From positions 1-64,000 of the forward strand of contig NZ_JAGGOK010000042.1 in the NCBI RefSeq assembly GCF_018614615.1: DNA of 64,000 bases, written 5' to 3'. A program made the position numbers and the translations under genes. This document shows positions 50,631 to 59,130 of the stretch, in pieces (position 1 is the first letter of the stretch; each line of letters begins with the position of its first letter). This DNA comes from Streptomyces sp. ISL-100 (GTDB taxonomy: Bacteria; Actinomycetota; Actinomycetes; Streptomycetales; Streptomycetaceae). The notes under the pieces were generated by a model. It saw nothing but the letters and a program-made list of their open reading frames with translations. It made no database searches and was not told the DNA's origin.

Positions 50631-52585
50631 CAGTAGAGCTCCTCTTCGGCGAGGTATTTGACCAGCTCTTCTTTCTCGAAGAGGCCGAGCAGGTCGGGGC
50701 GGATGGGCTCGGTGGTCTCCCGTACGAGCGAGATCTGGCCCTGCACCGGATCGGCCGGCGCCATCGCACCCGACGGGTCCGTCAGCTGACACAGGAGATT
50801 GGCGCGGCGCCACGCGCGCTCCATGGAAGGGCAGTCCTCGCGGGTGTGGCCCCCACGGCTCTCGGTACGCTCCAGCGCCGCCCGCGCGACGCACTCGCTG
50901 ACCAGCAGCATGTTCCGCAGGTCCAGCGCGAGATGCCAGCCCGGGTTGAACTGCCGGTGGCCTTCGACCCCGGCCCGGCGGGCCCGTACCCGCAGGTCGG
51001 CCAGCTTCTCCAGGGCCTGCTCCATCTCCGGCGCCCGCCTGATGATGCCGACCAGGTCGTTCATCGTCTGCTGGAGTTCCTGGTGGAGGGTGTACGGGTT
51101 CTCCGGCGGGCGCCCGTTCGTGGCGCCCGGCTCGGGGCCTTCCGCGCTGAAGGGGCGCAGCGCCTCGGCCGCCGCCGCGTCCACCTGGGCCTCGTCCGGC
51201 TGCGGGCGTGCGGTCCCGGTCCCGTCCCCGAACCCGATCGCGTACTGAGCCGCGTGCAGCCCGGCCCTGCGGCCGAACACCAGCAGGTCCGACAACGAGT
51301 TGCCGCCGAGCCGGTTCGAGCCGTGCATGCCGCCGGCCACCTCTCCGGCGGCGTACAGCCCCGGGACGTTGCGGGTGGCGGCGGTGTCGGAGTCGACCGC
51401 GATGCCGCCCATGACGTAGTGGCAGGTCGGCCCGACCTCCATCGCCTCGGCGGTGATGTCGACGTCCGCCAGCTCCTTGAACTGGTGGTACATCGACGGC
51501 AGCCTGCGTCGGATGGTCTCCGCCGGCATGCGCGTCGAAACGTCGAGGAACACGCCGCCGTGCGGGGAGCCGCGCCCTGCCTTCACCTCGGAGTTGATGG
51601 CGCGCGCCACCTCGTCGCGGGGGAGCAGCTCGGGGGGACGCCGGTTGTTGTCCGGGTCCTCGTACCAGCGGTCGCCCTCCTCCTCCGACTGCGCGTACTT
51701 CTCCTTGAAGACGTCGGGGACGTAGTCGAACATGAACCGCTTGCCCTCGGAATTGCGCAGTACGCCGCCGTCGCCGCGCACCGACTCGGTGACGAGGATC
51801 CCCTTCACCGAAGGCGGCCAGACCATCCCGGTCGGGTGGAACTGCACGAATTCCATGTTGAGGAGCGGGGCGCCCGCGAGCAGCGCCAGCGCGTGTCCGT
51901 CACCCGTGTACTCCCACGAATTCGACGTCACTTTGAAGGACTTGCCGATGCCGCCGGTGGCCAGGACGACGGCCGGTGCCTCCAGGACGAAGAAGCGGCC
52001 GGACTCGCGCTCGTAGCAGAAGGTCCCCGCTACTCGGTCGTCAGCGTCCTTCAAGACGCGCGTGACGGTGCACTCCTGGAAGACCTTCAACCGCGCCTCG
52101 TAGTCACCGAATTCGCGGAAGTCCTCCTGCTGGAGCGAGACGATCTTCTGCTGGAGCGTGCGGATCAGCTCCAGGCCGGTCCGGTCGCCGACATGCGCGA
52201 GGCGCGGGTACTCGTGCCCGCCGAAGTTGCGCTGCGAGATCTTCCCGTCCGGCGTACGGTCGAACAGCGCGCCCCAGGTCTCCAGCTCCCACACCCGGTC
52301 CGGCGCCTCGCGCGCGTGCAGCTCCGCCATCCGCCACTGGTTGAGGAACTTGCCGCCGCGCATGGTGTCGCGGAAGTGGACCTGCCAGTTGTCGCCGGAG
52401 TTCACGTTGCCCATGGACGCGGCGATTCCGCCCTCGGCCATCACCGTGTGCGCCTTGCCGAAGAGCGACTTGCAGATGACCGCGGTACGGGCCCCCTGCT
52501 CCCGCGCCTCGATGGCGGCGCGCAGTCCGGCGCCGCCCGCGCCGACCACGACGACGTCCCACCCCTGCCGTTCGAGCTGCGTCAT
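50630..52585 (-). CDS. sdhA: Succinate dehydrogenase flavoprotein subunit
   Basis: 651 residues. FAD site VVVVGAGGAGLRAAIEA at the N-terminus; HTVMAEGGIAASMG; substrate region EFVQFHPTGM; Arg/His in RGDGGVLRN; and HGSNRLGGNSLSDLLVFGRRAG near the end. It oxidises succinate to fumarate. ATG 52585 is used; the open frame upstream is not family-like. It lies 38 bases after the anchor gene and overlaps sdhB. The length is longer than E. coli SdhA, as in other actinobacterial complexes of this type. Confidence 0.95.
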   Translation of the reverse strand: MTQLERQGWDVVVVGAGGAGLRAAIEAREQGARTAVICKSLFGKAHTVMAEGGIAASMGNVNSGDNWQVHFRDTMRGGKFLNQWRMAELHAREAPDRVWELETWGALFDRTPDGKISQRNFGGHEYPRLAHVGDRTGLELIRTLQQKIVSLQQEDFREFGDYEARLKVFQECTVTRVLKDADDRVAGTFCYERESGRFFVLEAPAVVLATGGIGKSFKVTSNSWEYTGDGHALALLAGAPLLNMEFVQFHPTGMVWPPSVKGILVTESVRGDGGVLRNSEGKRFMFDYVPDVFKEKYAQSEEEGDRWYEDPDNNRRPPELLPRDEVARAINSEVKAGRGSPHGGVFLDVSTRMPAETIRRRLPSMYHQFKELADVDITAEAMEVGPTCHYVMGGIAVDSDTAATRNVPGLYAAGEVAGGMHGSNRLGGNSLSDLLVFGRRAGLHAAQYAIGFGDGTGTARPQPDEAQVDAAAAEALRPFSAEGPEPGATNGRPPENPYTLHQELQQTMNDLVGIIRRAPEMEQALEKLADLRVRARRAGVEGHRQFNPGWHLALDLRNMLLVSECVARAALERTESRGGHTREDCPSMERAWRRANLLCQLTDPSGAMAPADPVQGQISLVRETTEPIRPDLLGLFEKEELVKYLAEEELY

Positions 52586-52623
52586 CAAACACCTTTCATT
52601 CAGTCGTCCAGTCGTCCAGTCGC

Positions 52624-53460
52624 CTAGAACAGCCGCGGGTCGTCGAAGGCGCCGGACGCCACCAGGTAGACGTAGAAGTCGGCGAGGGCGACGCTGATCA
52701 GAGAGGCCCAGGCGAGCTGCATGTGGCGGGCGTTGAGCTTGCCGACCCAGCCCCACAGGCGGTAGCGCACCGGGTGCTTGGAGAAGTGCTTGAGCTTGCC
52801 GCCGACGATGTGCCGGCAGGAGTGGCAGGAGAACGTGTACGCCCAGATCAGCACGATGTTGATCAGGAAGACGACCGTGCCCAGGCCCATGTGGCCCCAC
52901 GCGTAGTGCTCGTCGCGGAAGGCGAGCACGGTGTCGTACGTGAGGATCCCCGCGACCGGGACGGCGGCGTAGAAGAAGTACCGGTGGATGTTCTGCAGGA
53001 TCAGCGGGAAGCGGGTCTCGCCGGTGTACGTCTTGTGCGGCTCGGCGACCGCGCAGGCCGGGGGCGAGGCCCAGAAGCCCCGGTAGTAGGCCTTGCGGTA
53101 GTAGTAGCAGGTCAGCCGGAAGCCGAGCGGGAAGATCAGGATCAGCAGGGCGGGGGACAGGCCCCACCAGCTGCCGAAGATCTCCCAGTTGGGGCCGCTC
53201 TTCATCGGTACGCAGTTCTCCGCCAGGCAGGGCGAGTAGAACGGCGAGACGTAGGGCGCGGCGTAGTAGTCGGCGTTCGCGAAGGCCCGCCAGGTCGAGT
53301 AGACGATGAAGGCGAGCAGCCCGGCGGCGGTCGCGGCGGGCGCGAGCCACCAGCGGTCCGTACGCAGATGGCGGGCCGCGATCGTTGCGCGGGAGGCGGT
53401 GTGGACGCCGTGGGCGCCTTGGACGTCCGTACGGGGCTGGGGTTCTGTGCCAGTGGCCAA
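52624..53460 (-). CDS. Succinate dehydrogenase cytochrome b-type membrane anchor (five-helix)
   Basis: 278 residues with five hydrophobic spans: about 37-57, 101-121, 161-181, 190-212 and 250-270. Conserved histidines in the spans (QNIHRYFFYAA, YAWGHMGLG, CHSCRH, NARHMQLAW) could bind heme. A single large anchor with no SdhD gene nearby fits the single-subunit five-helix class used in actinobacteria and epsilonproteobacteria. Two Cys pairs (SPCLAENC; FSCHSC) are unusual. TTG 53460 is the start, with GGAG upstream. It leads the sdh operon. Confidence 0.85.
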   Translation of the reverse strand: MATGTEPQPRTDVQGAHGVHTASRATIAARHLRTDRWWLAPAATAAGLLAFIVYSTWRAFANADYYAAPYVSPFYSPCLAENCVPMKSGPNWEIFGSWWGLSPALLILIFPLGFRLTCYYYRKAYYRGFWASPPACAVAEPHKTYTGETRFPLILQNIHRYFFYAAVPVAGILTYDTVLAFRDEHYAWGHMGLGTVVFLINIVLIWAYTFSCHSCRHIVGGKLKHFSKHPVRYRLWGWVGKLNARHMQLAWASLISVALADFYVYLVASGAFDDPRLF

Positions 53461-53521
53461 CGAGGACTCCGTCTGGAGCGGGCAGTCGGGACAGGGCGGG
53501 GGCCGGGGGCTCCGTGTACCG

Positions 53522-53815
53522 CTACGGCGCGTGCCGGTCGCGCGCGCCGAGGCCCTCGTCGTCCGAGTCGGTCCACAGCGCGCTGTTGTACGGGTCGTCC
53601 GAGATGGCCACCAGGTCGGGGCGCGCCTCGGCCCTGCGCAGGGTGGGGGCGGCCTCGTTCAGCAGGGCGACGCTTTCGCGCAGATGGCCGGCGTCCGTGC
53701 GTACGCGCCTGATCTCCAGGCTGCCGCCGCCGACCTGCTGCTCGACCCGTTCGACCGACTGGACCAGGTTGTCGAGGCTGCGCTGAACCGCTGCCAGGTC
53801 TTCTTGCAGGGACAT
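53522..53815 (-). CDS. Small coiled-coil hypothetical protein
   Basis: 97 residues, mostly one helix with heptads (LAAVQRSLDNLVQSVERVEQQV) and a Gly break, then an acidic tail (DDPYNSALWTDSDDEGLG). GAGGG is upstream of ATG 53815. It is 61 bases upstream of the sdh anchor gene on the same strand and may share its transcript. I know no function. Confidence 0.65.
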   Translation of the reverse strand: MSLQEDLAAVQRSLDNLVQSVERVEQQVGGGSLEIRRVRTDAGHLRESVALLNEAAPTLRRAEARPDLVAISDDPYNSALWTDSDDEGLGARDRHAP

Positions 53816-54119
53816 GTAGTGCCCTCATTTCCACGGTGGCGCGTGGTAACGCTCATGCGCCTGCGAGTGTCGCGCGTCACGTCCCCTCTTGTGAAGGGAT
53901 GTGCAGCGATTCTCGGCGCGCGGCCCCCCGTGCGCCCCCTTCTGTTGGGCCGCACGGGTGGGGTTCGAGAGGTTCGCCGCCGTGTCGCCGACGGCTCACG
54001 CGCGGGGTCCATTTCAGTGGAGGGGTAATTGATGTGATCACCATCATATGCCGCCAAATGTGAAAAACCGGGCTCATTCCGACAGGGGATGAGCCGGGCC
54101 GGCCCTGGAGGTACCAGCC
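53816..54119. other. Divergent intergenic region
   Basis: About 300 bases between the coiled-coil gene (minus) and the solute-binding lipoprotein gene (plus). It should hold both promoters. AT-rich ATCACCATCATATGCC around 54036-54055 may be part of one. I see no operator palindrome or gene. Confidence 0.45.
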
Positions 54120-56471
54120 ATGTCCCACGTCGGCGTCCCACGCGGGGAGGCAGCCCCGGTATTCGACCGCAGGCACCGGCGCACGCGAGCCTCCCGCGCT
54201 CTCGCGCTCGTCACCGCCGGGGTGCTCACGCTGCCCGCACTGGCCGGCTGTACCTCGGGCGACGACGCGGCGCAGGCGGTGACGGTCCCCCAGGACATCG
54301 CTCCGGCCGGGCGCGAGCAGGTCAAGGACGGCGGCACGGTGCGCTGGGCCGTCGACACGACGGCTCCCACCCTCAACGCCTTCCAGGCCGACGCCGACGC
54401 CTCCACCTCGCGCATCGCAGGCGCCGTACTGCCTTCGCTCTTCACCCTCGACGAGCGCGGGCGCCCGCAGCTCAACGCCGACTACCTGGAGTCCGCCGAG
54501 ATCGTCGAGCGCGAGCCCAAGCAGGTCGTGCTCTACAAGATCAACCAACAGGCGGTGTGGAGCGACGGCCGGGAGATCGGGGCACCGGACTTCCTGGCCC
54601 AGTGGCGGGCGCTGGGCGGCCGGAACACGGCGTACTGGACCGCCCGCAACGCCGGCTACGAGCGCATCGAGAAGATCGAGCGCGGCGCCAACGACCTGGA
54701 GGTCCGGGTCACCTTCGCCAAGCCCTACGCGGACTGGCGCTCGCTCTTCACGCCGCTCTACCCGCAGGACGTGATGGGCAGCCCCGCCGCCTTCAACGAC
54801 GGGGCCCGCGACAAGCTCAAGGCGACGGCCGGCCCCTTCACGCTCAAGGAACTGGACCGCGCGGGCGGCAAGGCCACGCTCGAACGCAACCCCCGCTGGT
54901 GGGGGCAGCCCGCGAAGCTCGACACGCTTGTCTTCAGCACGGTGACGCGCGACAAGCGCGCCGCCGCCCTCGCCGCCGGTGAGCTGGACATCGCCGACAT
55001 CGGCCGCAGCACCGCCGACCGCATCGCCCTCGCCGGCCGGGACGCCGGCGCCAAGGGGCAGCAGCTGAACCACGGCCCCGGCGCCGCCGTCACGCCCGCC
55101 TCCGCACTCAGATCCTGGGCGATCGCCCACGGCTCCTCCGAGGAGCTGGCCGCCGCCGAGTGGGAGACCCGCAGGAAGTCACGCGAGGCGATCAGCAGGT
55201 ACGCCGCCGAGCAGACCGCACTGCGCGGCTTCGACATCCGCAAGTCCCTGGAACCCGCCTACACGCAGCTCGCGCTGAACGGCACCTCGGGCCCGCTCAC
55301 CGACGACCGCGTACGCCGCGCCGTCGCCCGCGCCATCGACCGCAAAGAGCTCGCCGAGGCCGTACTGAAGCCGCTCGGCCTGCCCGCCCACCCGCTCGGC
55401 AGCCACCTCGCACTGGCGGGCCAGGAGGCGTACAGCGACAGCAGCGGCGCGCTCGGCGACCAGGACACCCAGGCCGCCCAGGCGCTGCTCGCGGACGCGG
55501 GCTGGACGCAGGGCGGGGCGGTGAAGCAGAAGCCGGGCGGAGCGAAGGCGGGCGCCGCGGCGGAGGGCAGCGAGGCCGAAGGCGGGACTGAAAAGAAGGA
55601 GAAGAACGACAGAAGGTCAGCCGACGAAGAGATGTACATCGTCGGTGACGAAATCAACAGCGATTCCAAGCCCCGCGGCGCCCGCACCCCGGAATCCGGT
55701 ACGTACGTCCTGGCCCCGGCGCCCGCCGCGGCGCTCCAGGGCCGGGCCGTTCGCATGCAGGCACGTTTCATCAGGGCGATGTCCATCAAGGACTCAGAGG
55801 ACTCCGGGGGCACACAGGACAGCGCCGACGGGAAGAAGAAGGACGGCGTGGCCGGCGCCTACGCCCCGCGCGGCACCGCCGCCCCCGCCACGGCCGCCGC
55901 CGCCGGAGGCCCGCTCGCCAAGGACGGCAAGGCGCTGACCTTGCGTTTCGTGCTCCCCTCGGGCCCCGGCTCGGAGTCGCTGCGTACCGTCGGCGAAAAG
56001 ATCGCGCGGATGCTGGAGCGCATCGGCGTACGCACGGACATCGTCAAGGTCTCCGACGACAGCTACTTCAAGGACCACGTGGCCTCCGGCGACTACGACC
56101 TCGCCCTCTACTCCTGGCCCGCCACCGCCTACCCGGCCACCGACGCCCGCCCCATCTTCGCCAAACCGGAGCCGGCCGCCGACGGGTCGCTGGTCGTCGA
56201 GCAGAACTACACGCGCGTCGGCACGGACCACATCGACCAGCTCTTCGACCAGGCCATGACGGAGCTGGACGAGAAAGCGGCCCGCGACCTCGTGAAACGG
56301 GCCGACGCCCGGATCTGGGCAGCGGCCGGATCCATCCCGCTCTTCCAGCGCCCCGAGCTGGTAGCGGTCAAACCGGAGATCGTCAACGCCGGCGCCTTCG
56401 GCTTCGCCGCCCCGCGCTATCAGGACATCGGCTTCAAGAAGGCAGAAAACGCCAAGGGGAAGAGGAACTAG
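54120..56471 (+). CDS. ABC transporter family solute-binding lipoprotein (SBP_bac_5), with inserted linkers
   Basis: 783 residues, much longer than the 530-600 usual for this family. The lipobox LPALAGC puts the lipidated Cys at 44. The peptide-binding fold is seen in GTVRWAVDTTAPTLNAF, KINQQAVWSDGREI, LERNPRWWG and VRRAVARAIDRKELAEAVLKPLG. Two low-complexity Lys/Glu/Ala/Gly-rich segments (about 460-515 and 555-590) interrupt the second lobe. No permease or ATPase genes follow, so it is an orphan binding protein. GGAGG lies 8 bases upstream of ATG 54120. It ends before a hairpin. Confidence 0.85.
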   Translation: MSHVGVPRGEAAPVFDRRHRRTRASRALALVTAGVLTLPALAGCTSGDDAAQAVTVPQDIAPAGREQVKDGGTVRWAVDTTAPTLNAFQADADASTSRIAGAVLPSLFTLDERGRPQLNADYLESAEIVEREPKQVVLYKINQQAVWSDGREIGAPDFLAQWRALGGRNTAYWTARNAGYERIEKIERGANDLEVRVTFAKPYADWRSLFTPLYPQDVMGSPAAFNDGARDKLKATAGPFTLKELDRAGGKATLERNPRWWGQPAKLDTLVFSTVTRDKRAAALAAGELDIADIGRSTADRIALAGRDAGAKGQQLNHGPGAAVTPASALRSWAIAHGSSEELAAAEWETRRKSREAISRYAAEQTALRGFDIRKSLEPAYTQLALNGTSGPLTDDRVRRAVARAIDRKELAEAVLKPLGLPAHPLGSHLALAGQEAYSDSSGALGDQDTQAAQALLADAGWTQGGAVKQKPGGAKAGAAAEGSEAEGGTEKKEKNDRRSADEEMYIVGDEINSDSKPRGARTPESGTYVLAPAPAAALQGRAVRMQARFIRAMSIKDSEDSGGTQDSADGKKKDGVAGAYAPRGTAAPATAAAAGGPLAKDGKALTLRFVLPSGPGSESLRTVGEKIARMLERIGVRTDIVKVSDDSYFKDHVASGDYDLALYSWPATAYPATDARPIFAKPEPAADGSLVVEQNYTRVGTDHIDQLFDQAMTELDEKAARDLVKRADARIWAAAGSIPLFQRPELVAVKPEIVNAGAFGFAAPRYQDIGFKKAENAKGKRN

Positions 56472-56502
56472 CAGGTCGCAACCCTCAGGATTGGCTCAAG
56501 TC

Positions 56503-56533
56503 CCTTGCCCGCCGGTGCTCCCGGCGGGCAAGG
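56503..56533 (+). terminator. Perfect 13-bp hairpin
   Basis: Arms 56503-56515 and 56521-56533 pair perfectly around TGCTC. It lies 32 bases after the lipoprotein gene. The rest of the 323-base gap to typA shows no gene. Confidence 0.75.
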
Positions 56534-56794
56534 TGCTGGGTGCCCCTTGACCCGGAGCGCGCTCAGCACCTCACCCCACACACGGCCCGAGTACGGCCCG
56601 AATCTTCCCCCTCACACAGCTCCGCCGGACCCCCGGAGCCCTTGTGCGGGGCCGGTATCGATCGCCCGGGAAGCCCGCGCGGCTCACTCCCCGTACCATG
56701 GGGGGTAGCCGTGGCGCGACCGCCCGGCGGGCGTATGAGGAAACGAACCGAATACGACGCCCGATCCCACGATCGAGAGAAGCGCAACTCACCC
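56534..56794 (+). other. Upstream region of typA
   Basis: The remaining gap before typA. An open frame continuous with typA extends back to 56540, but it has no family character before 56795. No specific promoter motif can be called. GAGAGAAGC at about 56774-56782 lies rather far from the ATG to serve as ribosome site. Confidence 0.45.
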
Positions 56795-58666
56795 ATGCCC
56801 ACGCGCCACGACATCCGTAACGTAGCCATCGTCGCCCACGTCGACCACGGCAAGACCACCCTGGTCGACGCCATGCTCAAGCAGGCAGGCGCCTTCGCCG
56901 CGCACGCCGCCGAGCACCTCGACGACCGCATGATGGACTCGAACGACCTGGAGCGTGAGAAGGGCATCACGATCCTGGCCAAGAACACGGCCGTCAAGTA
57001 CCACCCCAAGGATGGCGGCGACGTCATCACGATCAACATCATCGACACCCCCGGCCACGCCGACTTCGGTGGTGAGGTCGAGCGCGGCCTGTCGATGGTC
57101 GACGCGGTCGTCCTGCTGGTCGACGCCTCCGAGGGCCCGCTGCCGCAGACGCGCTTCGTGCTCCGCAAGGCGCTTCAGGCCCGGATGCCCGTCATCCTGT
57201 GCATCAACAAGACGGACCGCCCCGACTCCCGGATCGACGAGGTCGTCAACGAGACGTACGACCTGTTCCTGGACCTGGACGCGGACGAGGAGCAGATCGA
57301 GTTCCCGATCGTCTACGCCTGCGCGCGTGACGGCGTCGCCTCGCTGACCAAGCCGGAGGACGGCACCGTCCCGGCGGACAGCACGAACCTCGAGCCGTTC
57401 TTCAACACGATCCTGTCGCACGTCCCGGCCCCCGAGTACGACGAGGCCGCCCCGCTCCAGGCGCACGTCACCAACCTGGACGCCGACAACTTCCTCGGCC
57501 GTATCGCGCTGTGCCGCGTCGAGCAGGGCGAGCTGAAGAAGGGCCAGACCGTCACGTGGATCAAGCGTGACGGCACGATGTCCAACGTCCGCATCACCGA
57601 GCTGATGATGACCGAGGCGCTCACCCGCAAGCCGGCCGAGAAGGCGGGCCCGGGCGACATCTGCGCCGTCGCCGGATTCCCGGACATCATGATCGGCGAG
57701 ACCCTGGCCGACCCCGAGAACCCGATCGCGCTGCCGCTCATCACGGTCGACGAGCCGGCGATCTCCATGACCATCGGTACGAACACCTCGCCGCTGGTCG
57801 GCCAGGGCGGCAAGGGCCACAAGGTCACCGCCCGCCAGGTGAAGGACCGCCTCGACCGCGAGCTGATCGGTAACGTCTCGCTCCGCGTCCTGGACACCGA
57901 GCGCCCCGACGCCTGGGAGGTCCAGGGCCGCGGTGAGCTCGCGCTGGCCATCCTCGTCGAGCAGATGCGCCGTGAGGGCTTCGAGCTGACGGTCGGCAAG
58001 CCCGTCGTCGTCACCAAGCAGGTCGACGGCAAGACGTACGAGCCGATCGAGCGCATGACGATCGACTCCCCCGAGGAGCACCTCGGCGCCATCACGCAGC
58101 TGATGGCGACCCGCAAGGGCCGCATGGAGACGATGACGAACCACGGTTCGGGCTGGATCCGCATGGAGTGGATCGTCCCGTCCCGCGGCCTCATCGGCTT
58201 CCGTACGGAATTCCTGACGCAGACCCGTGGTACGGGCATCGCGCACTCCATCTTCGAGGGCCACGAGCCGTGGTTCGGCGACCTGCGCACCCGTAACAAC
58301 GGCTCGCTGGTGGCCGACCGCGCGGGCAAGGTGACCCCCTTCGCGATGATCAACCTCCAGGAGCGCGGTGTCATCTTCCTGGAGGCCGGCACCGAGGTCT
58401 ACGAGGGCATGATCGTTGGTGAGAACTCGCGCTCCGACGACATGGACGTGAACATCACCAAGGAGAAGAAGCTCACCAACATGCGCGCGGCTGCCGCGGA
58501 CAACACGGAGAACGTGGTCCCGGCGCGCAAGCTCTCGCTCGAGCAGTCGCTGGAGTTCTGCCGCGACGACGAGTGCATCGAGGTGACCCCGGAGACCGTG
58601 CGTATCCGCAAGGTCGTCCTGGACCAGAAGGAGCGCGGCCGCACGGCTTCGCGCGCCAAGCGCTAA
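56795..58666 (+). CDS. typA: Translational GTPase TypA/BipA
   Basis: 623 residues. G1 AHVDHGKTTLVDAML, G2 with the ITIL segment of EKGITILAKNT, G3 DTPGHADFGGE and G4 NKTD are all present. EF-G-like domain III/V and the TypA-specific C-terminal region follow (GLIGFRTEFLTQTRGTG, TNMRAAAADNTENVVP). It binds ribosomes under stress and aids assembly. ATG 56795 is the family start; a longer upstream frame lacks homology. A strong terminator follows at 58688. Confidence 0.95.
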   Translation: MPTRHDIRNVAIVAHVDHGKTTLVDAMLKQAGAFAAHAAEHLDDRMMDSNDLEREKGITILAKNTAVKYHPKDGGDVITINIIDTPGHADFGGEVERGLSMVDAVVLLVDASEGPLPQTRFVLRKALQARMPVILCINKTDRPDSRIDEVVNETYDLFLDLDADEEQIEFPIVYACARDGVASLTKPEDGTVPADSTNLEPFFNTILSHVPAPEYDEAAPLQAHVTNLDADNFLGRIALCRVEQGELKKGQTVTWIKRDGTMSNVRITELMMTEALTRKPAEKAGPGDICAVAGFPDIMIGETLADPENPIALPLITVDEPAISMTIGTNTSPLVGQGGKGHKVTARQVKDRLDRELIGNVSLRVLDTERPDAWEVQGRGELALAILVEQMRREGFELTVGKPVVVTKQVDGKTYEPIERMTIDSPEEHLGAITQLMATRKGRMETMTNHGSGWIRMEWIVPSRGLIGFRTEFLTQTRGTGIAHSIFEGHEPWFGDLRTRNNGSLVADRAGKVTPFAMINLQERGVIFLEAGTEVYEGMIVGENSRSDDMDVNITKEKKLTNMRAAAADNTENVVPARKLSLEQSLEFCRDDECIEVTPETVRIRKVVLDQKERGRTASRAKR

Positions 58667-58687
58667 ACACTGGTGAGTCCGGCCCGA

Positions 58688-58727
58688 GGCCGGCTCCTGT
58701 CGCCCTCGCGGGCGACAGGAGCCGGCC
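58688..58727 (+). terminator. Perfect 18-bp hairpin after typA
   Basis: Arms 58688-58705 and 58710-58727 with a TCGC loop; the longest perfect stem in the window. It is 22 bases after the stop and followed by TTCGG. Confidence 0.9.
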
Positions 58728-59130
58728 TTCGGCATGTCAGAAACCTTTGCATCGGGCGCCTTTGCGGGTGACACTTGTGATCTTCCCCGTCAAGCGTTTT
58801 TAGCGAGAGATGCGTCCGGATATCGGGCATCGCTCTCCGGAAGCTGCGTTAACAGTCCGTTTCGCGGGCGTCTGTCTGTGCTCGCTTTGCCCGGATTTCG
58901 GGCAGGTGCGCCCGGTCGATGTTGTCAAACCGAGACCCTTTAAGTGTGGTTAACGGGTCGGGGTTACTTAATAGTTGGCTCCATTGAGCTCGGGTCAATG
59001 GGTCACGCACTGTGGGGAGTGCCGACTCACGAGCACACTCGGGGTACATGCGACTCATCGCCGTCAGGGGTGTCGGCGACTGTCTGCGTACCCCTCTTGT
59101 AGTGATCAGTGGACTCATGAGGAGGAACCC
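58728..59130 (+). other. Upstream region of the oligopeptide ABC operon
   Basis: About 400 bases without a gene. It is more AT-rich than its surroundings, as is usual for Streptomyces control regions (GTGTGGTTAACGGGTCGG, TTACTTAATAGTTGGC around 58945-58975). Several promoters or developmental regulator sites may lie here; I cannot identify a specific consensus. GGAGGAA at 59120-59126 is the ribosome site of the lipoprotein gene. Confidence 0.5.

Noticed and set aside
56789..58774. Long minus-strand frame opposite typA, and a similar one opposite the oligopeptide-binding gene (58849-60711)
   Set aside because: Composition is Val/Leu/Asp/Arg-rich with no recognisable motif; the opposite strand encodes conserved proteins.
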